This document shows positions 51,464 through 58,925 of a DNA stretch of 64,000 nt, piece after piece. This stretch comes from Tsukamurella sp. 1534 (GTDB lineage: Bacteria > Actinomycetota > Actinomycetes > Mycobacteriales > Mycobacteriaceae). The notes below the pieces were generated by a model. The model had not been told where the DNA came from. It searched no databases and saw only the letters and a program-made list of their open reading frames with translations. A program made the position numbers and the translations under genes. The DNA is taken from positions 1,009,282-1,073,281 of the forward strand of contig NZ_HE997627.1 of NCBI RefSeq assembly GCF_000312385.1. The letters run 5' to 3'. How positions within the stretch are numbered: the stretch's first letter is position 1; each line of letters begins with the position of its first letter.

Positions 51464-52647
51464 CCCTGGCCGCCGGAATCGACACCGCCGAATCGGCATT
51501 CGCGGCGGCGCGGGACCTCGCGGAGCGTTTCGCCGCCTCCGCCGCCGACCGGGACCGCGACCGCCGGCTGCCGCACGCGGAGGTCGAGTTCCTCTCGGAC
51601 GCGGGCCTGTTCGCCCTCACCGTCCCGGTGCGGTTCGGCGGCCCCGACCTCCCTCCGTCCGCGGTCGCCGAGGTCTTCCGCATCCTCGCCACCGTCGATT
51701 CGTCGCTCGCCCAGATCCCGCACAGCCACTACGTCTATCTGACCGCGTTGCGCCTGGCCGCGCCGGAACATCTGCAGCGCAGCGTGTTCGAACGGGTACT
51801 GGACGGGGGGCGGATCGCCAACGCGCAATCCGAGAAGGGCGGGAGAACGGTGGCCGACATCGCCACGACACTCACCCGGACTCCCGACGGTGCGCGGCTG
51901 AGGGGCGAGAAGTTCTACTGCACAGGTTCGCCGTTCGCGCACATCCTGGCCGTGCTGGCGCGGGACGCCGACACCGACGAACAGCTCATCGCGTTCGTCG
52001 CGGCGGACACCCCCGGCATCACCATCGTGGACGACTGGAACGGACTGGGGCAGCGGACCACCGGTAGCGGCACGGTCCGATTCGACGATGTCGCCGTACC
52101 GGGCGATGCGGTGATCGCCCGCTCCGCCGCGGTGACCGAGCCGACCGGCTACGGCGCCTTCGCGCAGCTGTTGCACGCCGCCATCGACACCGGCATCGCC
52201 CGCGGTGCGCTCGACGCGGCGGCGGAGTTCGTGCGCACCCGGTCCCGGCCCTGGTTCGAGGCGGGGGTCGACAGGGCGCAGGACGATCCGCTCCTGATCC
52301 AGCGGTTCGGCGAGCTCACCGTCACGGTGCGGGCGGCGGAGGCTGCGCTCACCGTGGCCGCGGCGGCGGTGGACTCGGCGTTCGTCGAGCCCGACCCCGT
52401 ACACGCGGCGGAGGCTTCACTCGCGGTCGCGACGGCGAAGGCCCTCGCCGACCGGGCGGCCACCGAGGTGCCCGCCGCGTTGTTCGAGGTGAGCGGCACT
52501 CGCAGCGCGGGAGGCGATCTGGGGCTCGACCGGTTCTGGCGCGATGCCCGTACACACACGCTGCACGACCCCGTGCGATACAAGGTGTGGCACCTCGGCC
52601 GTCACACGCTCGGGCGGATCGACCCGCCCCTGCACGGCGTCCTCTAG
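51460..52647 (+). CDS. Acyl-CoA dehydrogenase-like flavin monooxygenase (SfnB/DszC-type)
   Basis: A 395-residue acyl-CoA dehydrogenase-fold protein. The FMN/FAD fold segments DWNGLGQRTTGSGTVRFDDV and FYCTGSPFAHILAVLAR resemble SfnB and DszC, flavin-dependent monooxygenases of sulfur compounds, rather than true acyl-CoA dehydrogenases. The catalytic Glu of dehydrogenases is not evident. The start GTG overlaps the SfnG-like stop, so the three enzymes are translated together. Its end overlaps the convergent DinB-like gene by 4 bp. The exact substrate is unknown. Confidence 0.82.
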   Translation: MTLAAGIDTAESAFAAARDLAERFAASAADRDRDRRLPHAEVEFLSDAGLFALTVPVRFGGPDLPPSAVAEVFRILATVDSSLAQIPHSHYVYLTALRLAAPEHLQRSVFERVLDGGRIANAQSEKGGRTVADIATTLTRTPDGARLRGEKFYCTGSPFAHILAVLARDADTDEQLIAFVAADTPGITIVDDWNGLGQRTTGSGTVRFDDVAVPGDAVIARSAAVTEPTGYGAFAQLLHAAIDTGIARGALDAAAEFVRTRSRPWFEAGVDRAQDDPLLIQRFGELTVTVRAAEAALTVAAAAVDSAFVEPDPVHAAEASLAVATAKALADRAATEVPAALFEVSGTRSAGGDLGLDRFWRDARTHTLHDPVRYKVWHLGRHTLGRIDPPLHGVL

Positions 52648-53297
52648 GCGCCGACGGCGCTCGCACCCAGCCGGTCCCTGGCCTGTTCCACGCCGTCGCC
52701 CGTCATCCGGTCCAGGCCGGCAGGACGGCCGCTGAGAACCAGGAGCAGATCGGCGACCGGGCCCGCGATCTCATCTCCACGGCCGGCCGACCAGTCGACG
52801 TCGGTGGCCCGGAACGAGAGACCGTCGTACCGCTTCCGCGCGCCGAACAGGAAGCCGACGTTCCAGATGCGGTCCGCCCCGACAGCGGCCGCCGCGCGGT
52901 CGACCTCCATCTCCAGCCCCAGCGGGCGGGCGATGTCCAGCGCGTGGATCTGCGTGTCGAACAGGATGTTCCGCCAGTTCGTGAGCTTCGGCAGGGCCGT
53001 GGACGCCGCGTCGGAACGAAGCATCGCGGCGGATTCCGTGCCGTAGCGCCGGCCCGCTTCCCGGGTGAGCAGGTCGATCATCCCGTGCAGGCGCCCGCGC
53101 GCACGGAACGCCGCCGACACCATCGCCCCGGCGGGCATCGGTCGCGGCACCGAGGCGACGTGTGCCGCCACGTCGGTGACGGCCCAGCCGGCGCACAGCG
53201 AGGGCGCCGACCACTGCTCGGCCGTGAGCGAATCGAGGAGGTCGGCCACGCGCAGCCGTTGCGCCGCGATCACGCCCCACGCCTGGTTCTCGTCCAT
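52644..53297 (-). CDS. Maleylpyruvate isomerase/DinB-like metal-binding fold protein
   Basis: A 217-residue protein of the DinB-like four-helix family (TIGR03083/mycothiol-dependent maleylpyruvate isomerase type). It shows AQRLRVADLLDSLTAEQWSAPS and CAGWAVTDVAAHVASVP, where the first metal-binding His is visible. Family members use mycothiol or bind metal. The ATG at 53297 is chosen; a GTG two codons upstream is an alternative. It diverges from the MarR gene with a 63-bp gap containing the repeats described there. The substrate is unknown. Confidence 0.78.
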   Translation of the reverse strand: MDENQAWGVIAAQRLRVADLLDSLTAEQWSAPSLCAGWAVTDVAAHVASVPRPMPAGAMVSAAFRARGRLHGMIDLLTREAGRRYGTESAAMLRSDAASTALPKLTNWRNILFDTQIHALDIARPLGLEMEVDRAAAAVGADRIWNVGFLFGARKRYDGLSFRATDVDWSAGRGDEIAGPVADLLLVLSGRPAGLDRMTGDGVEQARDRLGASAVGA

Positions 53298-53310
53298 GAC
53301 CACCCCCAGC

Positions 53311-53340
53311 TTAGTCAGCCACTCTGACCAGTTTAGTCAG
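53311..53340. promoter_or_regulatory. MarR operator region
   Basis: TTAGTCAG occurs twice (53311-53318 and 53333-53340), 22 bp apart, with inverted CTGAC (53324-53328) between. It overlaps a CTGACC-N18-TACCAT promoter for the MarR gene, whose -10 would make its mRNA leaderless. Binding by the adjacent MarR protein is inferred. Confidence 0.6.
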
Positions 53341-53360
53341 ATTCTTGTACCATCGCAAGA

Positions 53361-53789
53361 GTGGAGACAGGGACCGGAATCCTCATGTTCGTCGCGTACC
53401 GCGCCATGGAGAACCGCGCGATGCAGGCGGCGAGGGACGCCGGCTACACCGACATCACCCTCGCGCAGGCACGCATCGGCCAGCGCATCGGACCGGCGGG
53501 CACGCGCCTCACCGAGCTGGCCGAACAGGCACAGGTCACCAAGCAGACCGCGGGATTCCTGGTGGATCAGCTCGAGAGCGCGGGCTACGTCGAACGCGTT
53601 CCGGACCCCGACGACGGGCGGGCACGCCTGATCCGGCTCGCCCCGCGCGGCACCGAGGTGGCGGAGGTCGCCAACGCCGAGGTGGCCCGCATGGAGCAGG
53701 AATGGGCGGACCACCTCGGCCCCACCGGTTACCGGGAGCTCCGGCGCGCGCTCGAAAAGCTCCGCGAGATCACCGATCCGTATCGCTGA
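53361..53789 (+). CDS. MarR-family transcriptional regulator
   Basis: A 142-residue MarR protein: a winged helix with LTELAEQAQVTKQTAGFLVD (recognition helix) and the wing DQLESAGYVERVPDPDDGRA. It probably represses itself and the divergent DinB-like gene through the TTAGTCAG repeats between them. It starts with GTG and no clear ribosome site, consistent with a leaderless message. Its 3' end overlaps the convergent slipin gene by 20 bp. The ligand is unknown. Confidence 0.85.
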   Translation: METGTGILMFVAYRAMENRAMQAARDAGYTDITLAQARIGQRIGPAGTRLTELAEQAQVTKQTAGFLVDQLESAGYVERVPDPDDGRARLIRLAPRGTEVAEVANAEVARMEQEWADHLGPTGYRELRRALEKLREITDPYR

Positions 53790-54444
53790 ACACGATCTTC
53801 GCGCCCGGCGGCGCGGCCTCGATCATGCGCAGGCGAGCGAGCGCGGGCGACGCCTCGAGCATCCGCCCGGCGTTCGCCAGCGCGCGCAGCGACGCGGTCT
53901 CGGCCCTGGCCTCCTCGAGCCGCGCGAGACCGCGCGCCTTCGCGGTGAGCAGCCCGATCGACGCGGCGCGGATCTCCGCGGGCACGATCACGTCCTTCAC
54001 CACGGCGGCGAGAACCTCGACGCCGACCCCGCGTCCGGACTCCGCCACGCGGGCGATGATCGCCTCGGTGTCGACCGCGTCGGTCCGGCGCAGCAGATCC
54101 TCGACGGCACTGCCGCCCAGCGCTTCCCGCAGGGCGACCTGCGCCGCCAGGTACACCACCGCGTCCGGATCGGCGGCGCGCTCGGTGTAGGCGACAGCAT
54201 CGACGACCTTGATGCGCAGAGTCATCGACGCCCGGACCGGGACCGATTCGGCGGTCACGATCTCCTGCGGCGCGATCGCCAGTAGTCGCTCGGCGACCGT
54301 GACCAGGATCAGAGACTCGGGCCGGCGCACGCGGTACGCGCCCGGCCCGAGGACCCGCGCGACCACGCCGTCGCGGTATTCGAGGCCCTGACGACCCACC
54401 GGCACGACGATCCGGCGGCCGCGAACAGCACTGAAAACCGACAT
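53770..54444 (-). CDS. SPFH/band-7 (slipin) domain protein, no membrane segment
   Basis: A 224-residue SPFH domain protein: GRQGLEYRDGVVARVLGPGAYRVRRPES, then VAERLLAIAPQEIVTAESVPVRASMTLRIKVVDAVAY (slipin core), then an alpha-helical tail. The usual N-terminal transmembrane helix and the C-terminal extension are missing, so it is probably cytoplasmic or peripheral. I start it at the ATG at 54444. The upstream in-frame extension is low-complexity and unlike slipins. The gene converges on the MarR gene by 20 bp. A scaffold role is inferred from the family. Confidence 0.75.
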   Translation of the reverse strand: MSVFSAVRGRRIVVPVGRQGLEYRDGVVARVLGPGAYRVRRPESLILVTVAERLLAIAPQEIVTAESVPVRASMTLRIKVVDAVAYTERAADPDAVVYLAAQVALREALGGSAVEDLLRRTDAVDTEAIIARVAESGRGVGVEVLAAVVKDVIVPAEIRAASIGLLTAKARGLARLEEARAETASLRALANAGRMLEASPALARLRMIEAAPPGAKIVFSDTDR

Positions 54445-54838
54445 GGCGGATCTCCTTTCATGTGGTGGCCCGAAGGCACTGTCCACCAGCGGTCGCCGGC
54501 GGGAAGTCTGGCATGTGACACCGCGCCGCCGGGCGGGCGGTGACGGCGGGGTGCCCCGGATCCCGGCCGGGGCACCGCAGGACCGGTCACCGCCCGCGCG
54601 CCCGGCGGCGCGGCGGACGAGGGAGTCGAACCCTCTGAGCCCCAGGAGGGCCGTGCCACTGGTGGGTCCGGCGGGATCGAACGCGCGGAACCGGTCGCGG
54701 TAGAACCGCTCCGGCCGCTCCCCCACTCGGTGCCGTGATCCACGATCGCAGCGGACGACGGCCCAGCGCAACGGCTTTTTCACCGTCTGCGCGATCCGCG
54801 TACGGCGAGCACGCCTCCTGCGCACCTATCCTGGTCGG
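54445..54838. other. Intergenic region with hairpin and tRNA-like T-arm
   Basis: 394 bp without a convincing gene separate the slipin and hydrolase-ABC genes (divergent). A perfect 10-bp stem, GGTGCCCCGG (54550-54559) with CCGGGGCACC (54567-54576), is present. A 17-nt stretch (54617-54633, minus) folds as GAGGG-TTCGACT-CCCTC, like a tRNA T-arm, but I could not assemble a complete tRNA around it. The rest has nothing I can support. Confidence 0.6.
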
Positions 54839-57298
54839 GTGCCACCGAACCGCACCCTGCGCGGCGCCCCTCGGCGCCCCCTCCTGGTCGGCGCGGCCCT
54901 CGCCGCCGTCGCCCTCCTTCTCGGGGTCTTCGCGGCCTGCGGACCGGCGGGGCGCGGCGCACCGTCGGTCCAGCGCACGGACCAGATGCTCGACGGTGCC
55001 GGGGTACGGCTGGACACCTCGTTCTTCGCGCCGGCGGGCGCGACCGGCGACGCCCCTGCGGTCCTGCTCGCGCACGGCTTCGGCGGCTCCAAGGACGACG
55101 TGCGGGCGGAGGCCGAACAGTTGGCCGGCAGCGGCTACGCGGTGCTCACCTACACGGCGCGCGGGTTCGGGAAGTCGACCGGGCTGATCGGGCTCGACTC
55201 CCCCGAGGCCGAGGTGGCCGACGCCGGCCGCCTGGTGGACTGGCTGGCCGCCCGGCCCGGCGTGCGCACGGACGGCCCCAGCGACCCCCGGGTCGGGGTC
55301 GCGGGCGGCAGTTACGGCGGCGCGCTCGCGCTGCTCCTCGCCGGCCACGACCGCAGGGTGGACGCCATCGCCCCGCGGATCACCTTCTGGGACCTCGAGA
55401 AGGCGCTCTCGCCCGGCGGTGTCTACAAGAAGCAGTGGGCGGGAATCCTGTTCGCCATGGGCGGCGGTTGCGCGAAGTTCGAACCGGCCGTCTGCGAGAT
55501 GTACACGCGCCTCGCACAGGGCGGACAGGTCACGGAAGCCGACCGCGCGCTGTTCGCCGCGCGCAGCCCCGCCTCGGTCGGCGCCTCCATCCGGGTACCC
55601 ACCTACCTGGCCCAGGGCGAACTGGATTCGCTGTTCCCGCTCGACCAGTCCGATGCCGCCGCCCAGCGGATCGCCGCGAACGGCGCACCGGTGGCGATGG
55701 ATTGGATCGCCGGCGGCCACGACGGGGGCAACCGCGAGGACGCCCGGGTGAACGAGCGGACACTGGCCTGGTTCGACCGGTACCTCAAGGGCGACGACGG
55801 GGCGCCGGCGCTGCCCGCGTTCCAGGTGAGTCGTCCGGGCGGCTTCGACGCGGAGACGGGCGAGCGCACCATCCGCTCGTCGAGCACGGACCAGTACCCG
55901 GGTATCGACGGGAGCGTCACGCGCACCGTCGCGCTGGAGGGCACGCCGCAGTCCGTCGAGAACCCGCCGGGCGGCGCGCCCCCCGCGATCTCCAGCGTGC
56001 CCGGGTTGGGTGGTACGGGCCCCGCGAGCGCGCTGTTGGGCGCTGCGGGCCTCTCGCGGGATCTCCCCGCGCAGTCCGCGTCGTTCGACTCCGCGCCGCT
56101 GACGCAGAACGTCACCGTCACCGGGAGCCCGGCGATCACGGTGCGGATCGACTCGTTCGCGCCCGAGGCCGTGCTGTTCGCGAAGCTCTACGACGTGGGC
56201 CCCGACGGTGGGCAGAGCCTGCCGCAGCAGCTGGCCGCGCCGATCCGCGTCCCGATCGAGCGCGGCAGCGCGACCGTCCCCCTGCGGCTCCCCGTGATCG
56301 ACCACGAGTTCGCCGCCGGCCACCGCATGCGGGTGACGCTCTCCACCACCGATCTCGCGTACCTGACGCCGAACGCCCCTGCATCCCACACGGTCTCGGT
56401 GACGGGCCCGCTCACGGTGCCCGAGGTGCCGGGGCTCGTGACCGCACCCGCGCCGTTCCCGACGTGGGTGTGGGCGCTCCCGGCGGCCGCCCTCGCCATC
56501 GCCGCGGCGCTGGTGCTCACGGGCGGGCGGCGTACCGTCGTTCCCGCCGACCCGGAGCTCGCGGACGTGGCCCTGCAGATCACGGGCCTGTCCAAGAAGT
56601 ACTCCGGCGGCGACGGTTACAGCGTGCGCGACGTGACGTTCCGCGTCGAGCGCGGCCAGGTGGTCGGCCTGCTCGGACCGAACGGCGCGGGGAAGACGAC
56701 CACGCTACGCATGCTCATGGGGCTGATCACGCCCGACGAGGGTGGGATCCGCGTGTTCGGCCACACGATCCGGCCGGGCGCACCGGTCCTGTCGCGGGTG
56801 GGCGCGTTCGTCGAGGGCGCCGGTTTCCTGCCCCACCTCACCGGCCGCGCCAACCTCGAACTGTACTGGCGCGCAACCGGACGGCCCGCCGAGGACGCGC
56901 ACCTGGACGAGGCGCTCGCGATCGCCGATCTCGGGACCGCACTGGAGCGCCCCGTGCGCACCTACTCGCAGGGCATGCGCCAGCGGCTGGCCATCGCGCA
57001 GGCGATGCTCGGACTCCCCGACGTGCTCGTGCTCGACGAGCCGACGAACGGCCTCGACCCGTCGCAGATCCTGCAGATGCGCGACGCCATCGTGCGCTAC
57101 GGCGAGACCGGCCGCACGGTGATCGTGTCCAGCCACCTGCTGGCCGAGGTCGAGCAGACCTGCACGCACGTCGTGGTACTGCGGCGCGGGCTGCTGCTCG
57201 CCACGGGCACCGTCGACGAGATCGTCCGGGCCGGAGAGTCCGGCGGGTCGAAGAGCCTCGAAGAGGCGTTCCTCCAGTTGACGGGTGGTGACCAATGA
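54839..57298 (+). CDS. Membrane-tethered alpha/beta hydrolase fused to an ABC ATPase
   Basis: An 819-residue fusion. Residues 15-35 form a hydrophobic helix, with a FAACGP segment that could be a lipobox. An S15/CocE-type alpha/beta-hydrolase domain follows to about 440: LLAHGFGG oxyanion segment, nucleophile elbow VAGGSYGGALAL, GGHDGG near the catalytic His. A beta-sandwich domain leads to a second hydrophobic segment at about 540-565. A cytoplasmic ABC domain (from about 575) has LLGPNGAGKTTT, YSQGMRQRLAIAQ and VLVLDEPTNGLD. Hydrolase outside and ATPase inside is the implied topology. It starts at GTG and overlaps its permease gene by 4 bp. The fusion links a secreted hydrolase to an export pump. 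Confidence 0.88.
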   Translation: MPPNRTLRGAPRRPLLVGAALAAVALLLGVFAACGPAGRGAPSVQRTDQMLDGAGVRLDTSFFAPAGATGDAPAVLLAHGFGGSKDDVRAEAEQLAGSGYAVLTYTARGFGKSTGLIGLDSPEAEVADAGRLVDWLAARPGVRTDGPSDPRVGVAGGSYGGALALLLAGHDRRVDAIAPRITFWDLEKALSPGGVYKKQWAGILFAMGGGCAKFEPAVCEMYTRLAQGGQVTEADRALFAARSPASVGASIRVPTYLAQGELDSLFPLDQSDAAAQRIAANGAPVAMDWIAGGHDGGNREDARVNERTLAWFDRYLKGDDGAPALPAFQVSRPGGFDAETGERTIRSSSTDQYPGIDGSVTRTVALEGTPQSVENPPGGAPPAISSVPGLGGTGPASALLGAAGLSRDLPAQSASFDSAPLTQNVTVTGSPAITVRIDSFAPEAVLFAKLYDVGPDGGQSLPQQLAAPIRVPIERGSATVPLRLPVIDHEFAAGHRMRVTLSTTDLAYLTPNAPASHTVSVTGPLTVPEVPGLVTAPAPFPTWVWALPAAALAIAAALVLTGGRRTVVPADPELADVALQITGLSKKYSGGDGYSVRDVTFRVERGQVVGLLGPNGAGKTTTLRMLMGLITPDEGGIRVFGHTIRPGAPVLSRVGAFVEGAGFLPHLTGRANLELYWRATGRPAEDAHLDEALAIADLGTALERPVRTYSQGMRQRLAIAQAMLGLPDVLVLDEPTNGLDPSQILQMRDAIVRYGETGRTVIVSSHLLAEVEQTCTHVVVLRRGLLLATGTVDEIVRAGESGGSKSLEEAFLQLTGGDQ

Positions 57299-58170
57299 CC
57301 ACGCGGGATTCGGTGACGGCGCACGACGGTGCCGCGCCCGGGTACGCACCGAACCGCACCCTCACGGTGCGGGTGGAACTGGCGCGCCAGCTGCGCCGCC
57401 GGCGCACGCTGGTCATGGCGGGGCTGCTGGCCGCGCTGCCGATCGTGCTCATCGTGGCGCTGGCGGTCGGAACCGACGACGACGGGCGCCGTAACGGCCG
57501 CCCGTCGCTGTTCGACGTGGCGACCGCGTCGGGCCTCAACCTCACTGCGACGGTGCTGGTCGCCGGAACGGGCTTCCTGCTGGTGATCCCGGTGGCCCTG
57601 TTCTTCGGCGACGCCGTGGCCTCCGAGGCCGATTGGTCGTCGCTGCGGTACCTGCTCGCGGCCCCGGTGCCGCGCACCCGCCTGCTGCTCACCAAGGCGA
57701 TCGTCGCCCTCCTGCTGTCGGTCGCATCGATCGCGCTGCTCACCGCCGTGGCGCTCCTGGCCGGCACTCTCGCCTACGGGTGGGCGCCGATGCAGTCACC
57801 GACCGGCGTCCCGCTGGCCCCCGGCGACGCGCTGTGGCGGCTGCTGCTCGCGGCCGCCTTCATCCTGGGGTCCGAGCTGGCCACCGCGGGGCTCGCCCTG
57901 TGGCTGTCGACCCGCACCGACGCGCCGCTCGCGGCGGTCGGCGGCGCCGTGGGGCTGACGGTGATCGGCAGCGTGCTCGACCAGGTGACCGCGCTCGGGA
58001 GCCTTCGGGTGGTGCTGCCCGCGCACTGGCAGTACGCGTGGACCGACCTGCTGCAGCCGCAGATCGAGTGGGCCGGGATGGCGCAGGGCATCGCCCTCTC
58101 GGTGAGCATCGCCGTGGTCTTCCTCGCACTCGCCGTGCGCGGTTTCCGCACCAAGGACGTCGTGAGCTGA
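57295..58170 (+). CDS. ABC-2 type permease partner of the hydrolase-ABC fusion
   Basis: A 291-residue membrane protein with about six helices: RTLVMAGLLAALPIVLIVALAV (first), then GTGFLLVIPVALFFG and four more. It resembles ABC-2 permeases of exporters. It starts with ATG overlapping the fusion stop (ATGA), and a MerR gene follows with a 1-bp overlap. It forms the membrane pore for the fused ATPase. The substrate is unknown; drug or lipid efflux is possible. Confidence 0.85.
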   Translation: MTTRDSVTAHDGAAPGYAPNRTLTVRVELARQLRRRRTLVMAGLLAALPIVLIVALAVGTDDDGRRNGRPSLFDVATASGLNLTATVLVAGTGFLLVIPVALFFGDAVASEADWSSLRYLLAAPVPRTRLLLTKAIVALLLSVASIALLTAVALLAGTLAYGWAPMQSPTGVPLAPGDALWRLLLAAAFILGSELATAGLALWLSTRTDAPLAAVGGAVGLTVIGSVLDQVTALGSLRVVLPAHWQYAWTDLLQPQIEWAGMAQGIALSVSIAVVFLALAVRGFRTKDVVS

Positions 58171-58913
58171 TGGCCTGGAGTACACGGCAGTTGGCGGATC
58201 TCGCGGGAACCACCGTGCGGGCGGTGCGGCACTATCACCACGTGGGACTGCTCGCAGAGCCCGTGCGGCAGAGCAACGGCTACAAGCAGTACGGCGTGGA
58301 CCACCTTCTTCGCCTGGTGCGGATCAAGCGCCTCTCCGAGCTGGGCTTCTCGCTCCAGCAGATCGCCGAGATGGGAGAGCTGGAGACGCTCACCGCCGAC
58401 GCCGTGCAGGCGCTCGATGCGGAGCTCGCCGAGTCCATCGACCGGATGCAGCAGATCCGCGACGAGCTCGCCGCCCTGCAGGAGGAGGCGTTGCCCACCG
58501 ATCTGCCGCCGGAGCTCGCGGGCCTCGCGGGCGACCTGTCCGACGCGGACCGCTCTCTCGTGGTGGTGGCCACCCGCCTGCTCGGCCCGTCCGGTGTCGA
58601 CGCGTACGCGGAGATGCTGCGCTACGCGGCGCGGCAGGACCCGGCGACGGACCCCGCGCCCGCGTTCGACGCGCTGCCCGCCGACGCCGACGAGGACGCC
58701 CGCCAGGAGCTCGCCGAGCGGATGTACCCGTCGACCGTCGCTCTGTTGCAGAACAATCAGTCCGTCCGTAGGGCCACCGAGCAGGCGCCCCGGGGTGAAC
58801 GGTACTTCACCCGGAACCTGGGCGAGGCGATGCGGGATCTCTACAACCCCGCGCAGCGGGACGTCCTCGTGCGGCTCAGTCGCCTCCTCGACGAGCGCGG
58901 CGGCCGGCCGTAG
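58170..58913 (+). CDS. MerR-family regulator of the exporter operon
   Basis: A 247-residue MerR protein: MAWSTRQLADLAGTTVRAVRHYHHVGLL (HTH), then SNGYKQYGVDHLLRLVRIKRLSELGFSLQQI. A helical effector domain follows. The ATG shares one base with the permease stop (TGATG), so all three genes are translated together. MerR proteins with such a large helical domain often sense drugs. It is convergent with the S9 peptidase gene, 12 bp apart. Confidence 0.85.
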   Translation: MAWSTRQLADLAGTTVRAVRHYHHVGLLAEPVRQSNGYKQYGVDHLLRLVRIKRLSELGFSLQQIAEMGELETLTADAVQALDAELAESIDRMQQIRDELAALQEEALPTDLPPELAGLAGDLSDADRSLVVVATRLLGPSGVDAYAEMLRYAARQDPATDPAPAFDALPADADEDARQELAERMYPSTVALLQNNQSVRRATEQAPRGERYFTRNLGEAMRDLYNPAQRDVLVRLSRLLDERGGRP

Positions 58914-58925
58914 GGCCGCCGCAGG

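Noticed and set aside
54611-54690. tRNA-like T-arm on the minus strand (GAGGG-TTCGACT-CCCTC, B-box-like)
   Set aside because: An anticodon arm with CCT could be drawn just upstream, but it leaves only one nucleotide of variable region and no acceptor or D-arm partner. It is therefore not a tRNA; a decayed remnant or chance match is more likely.
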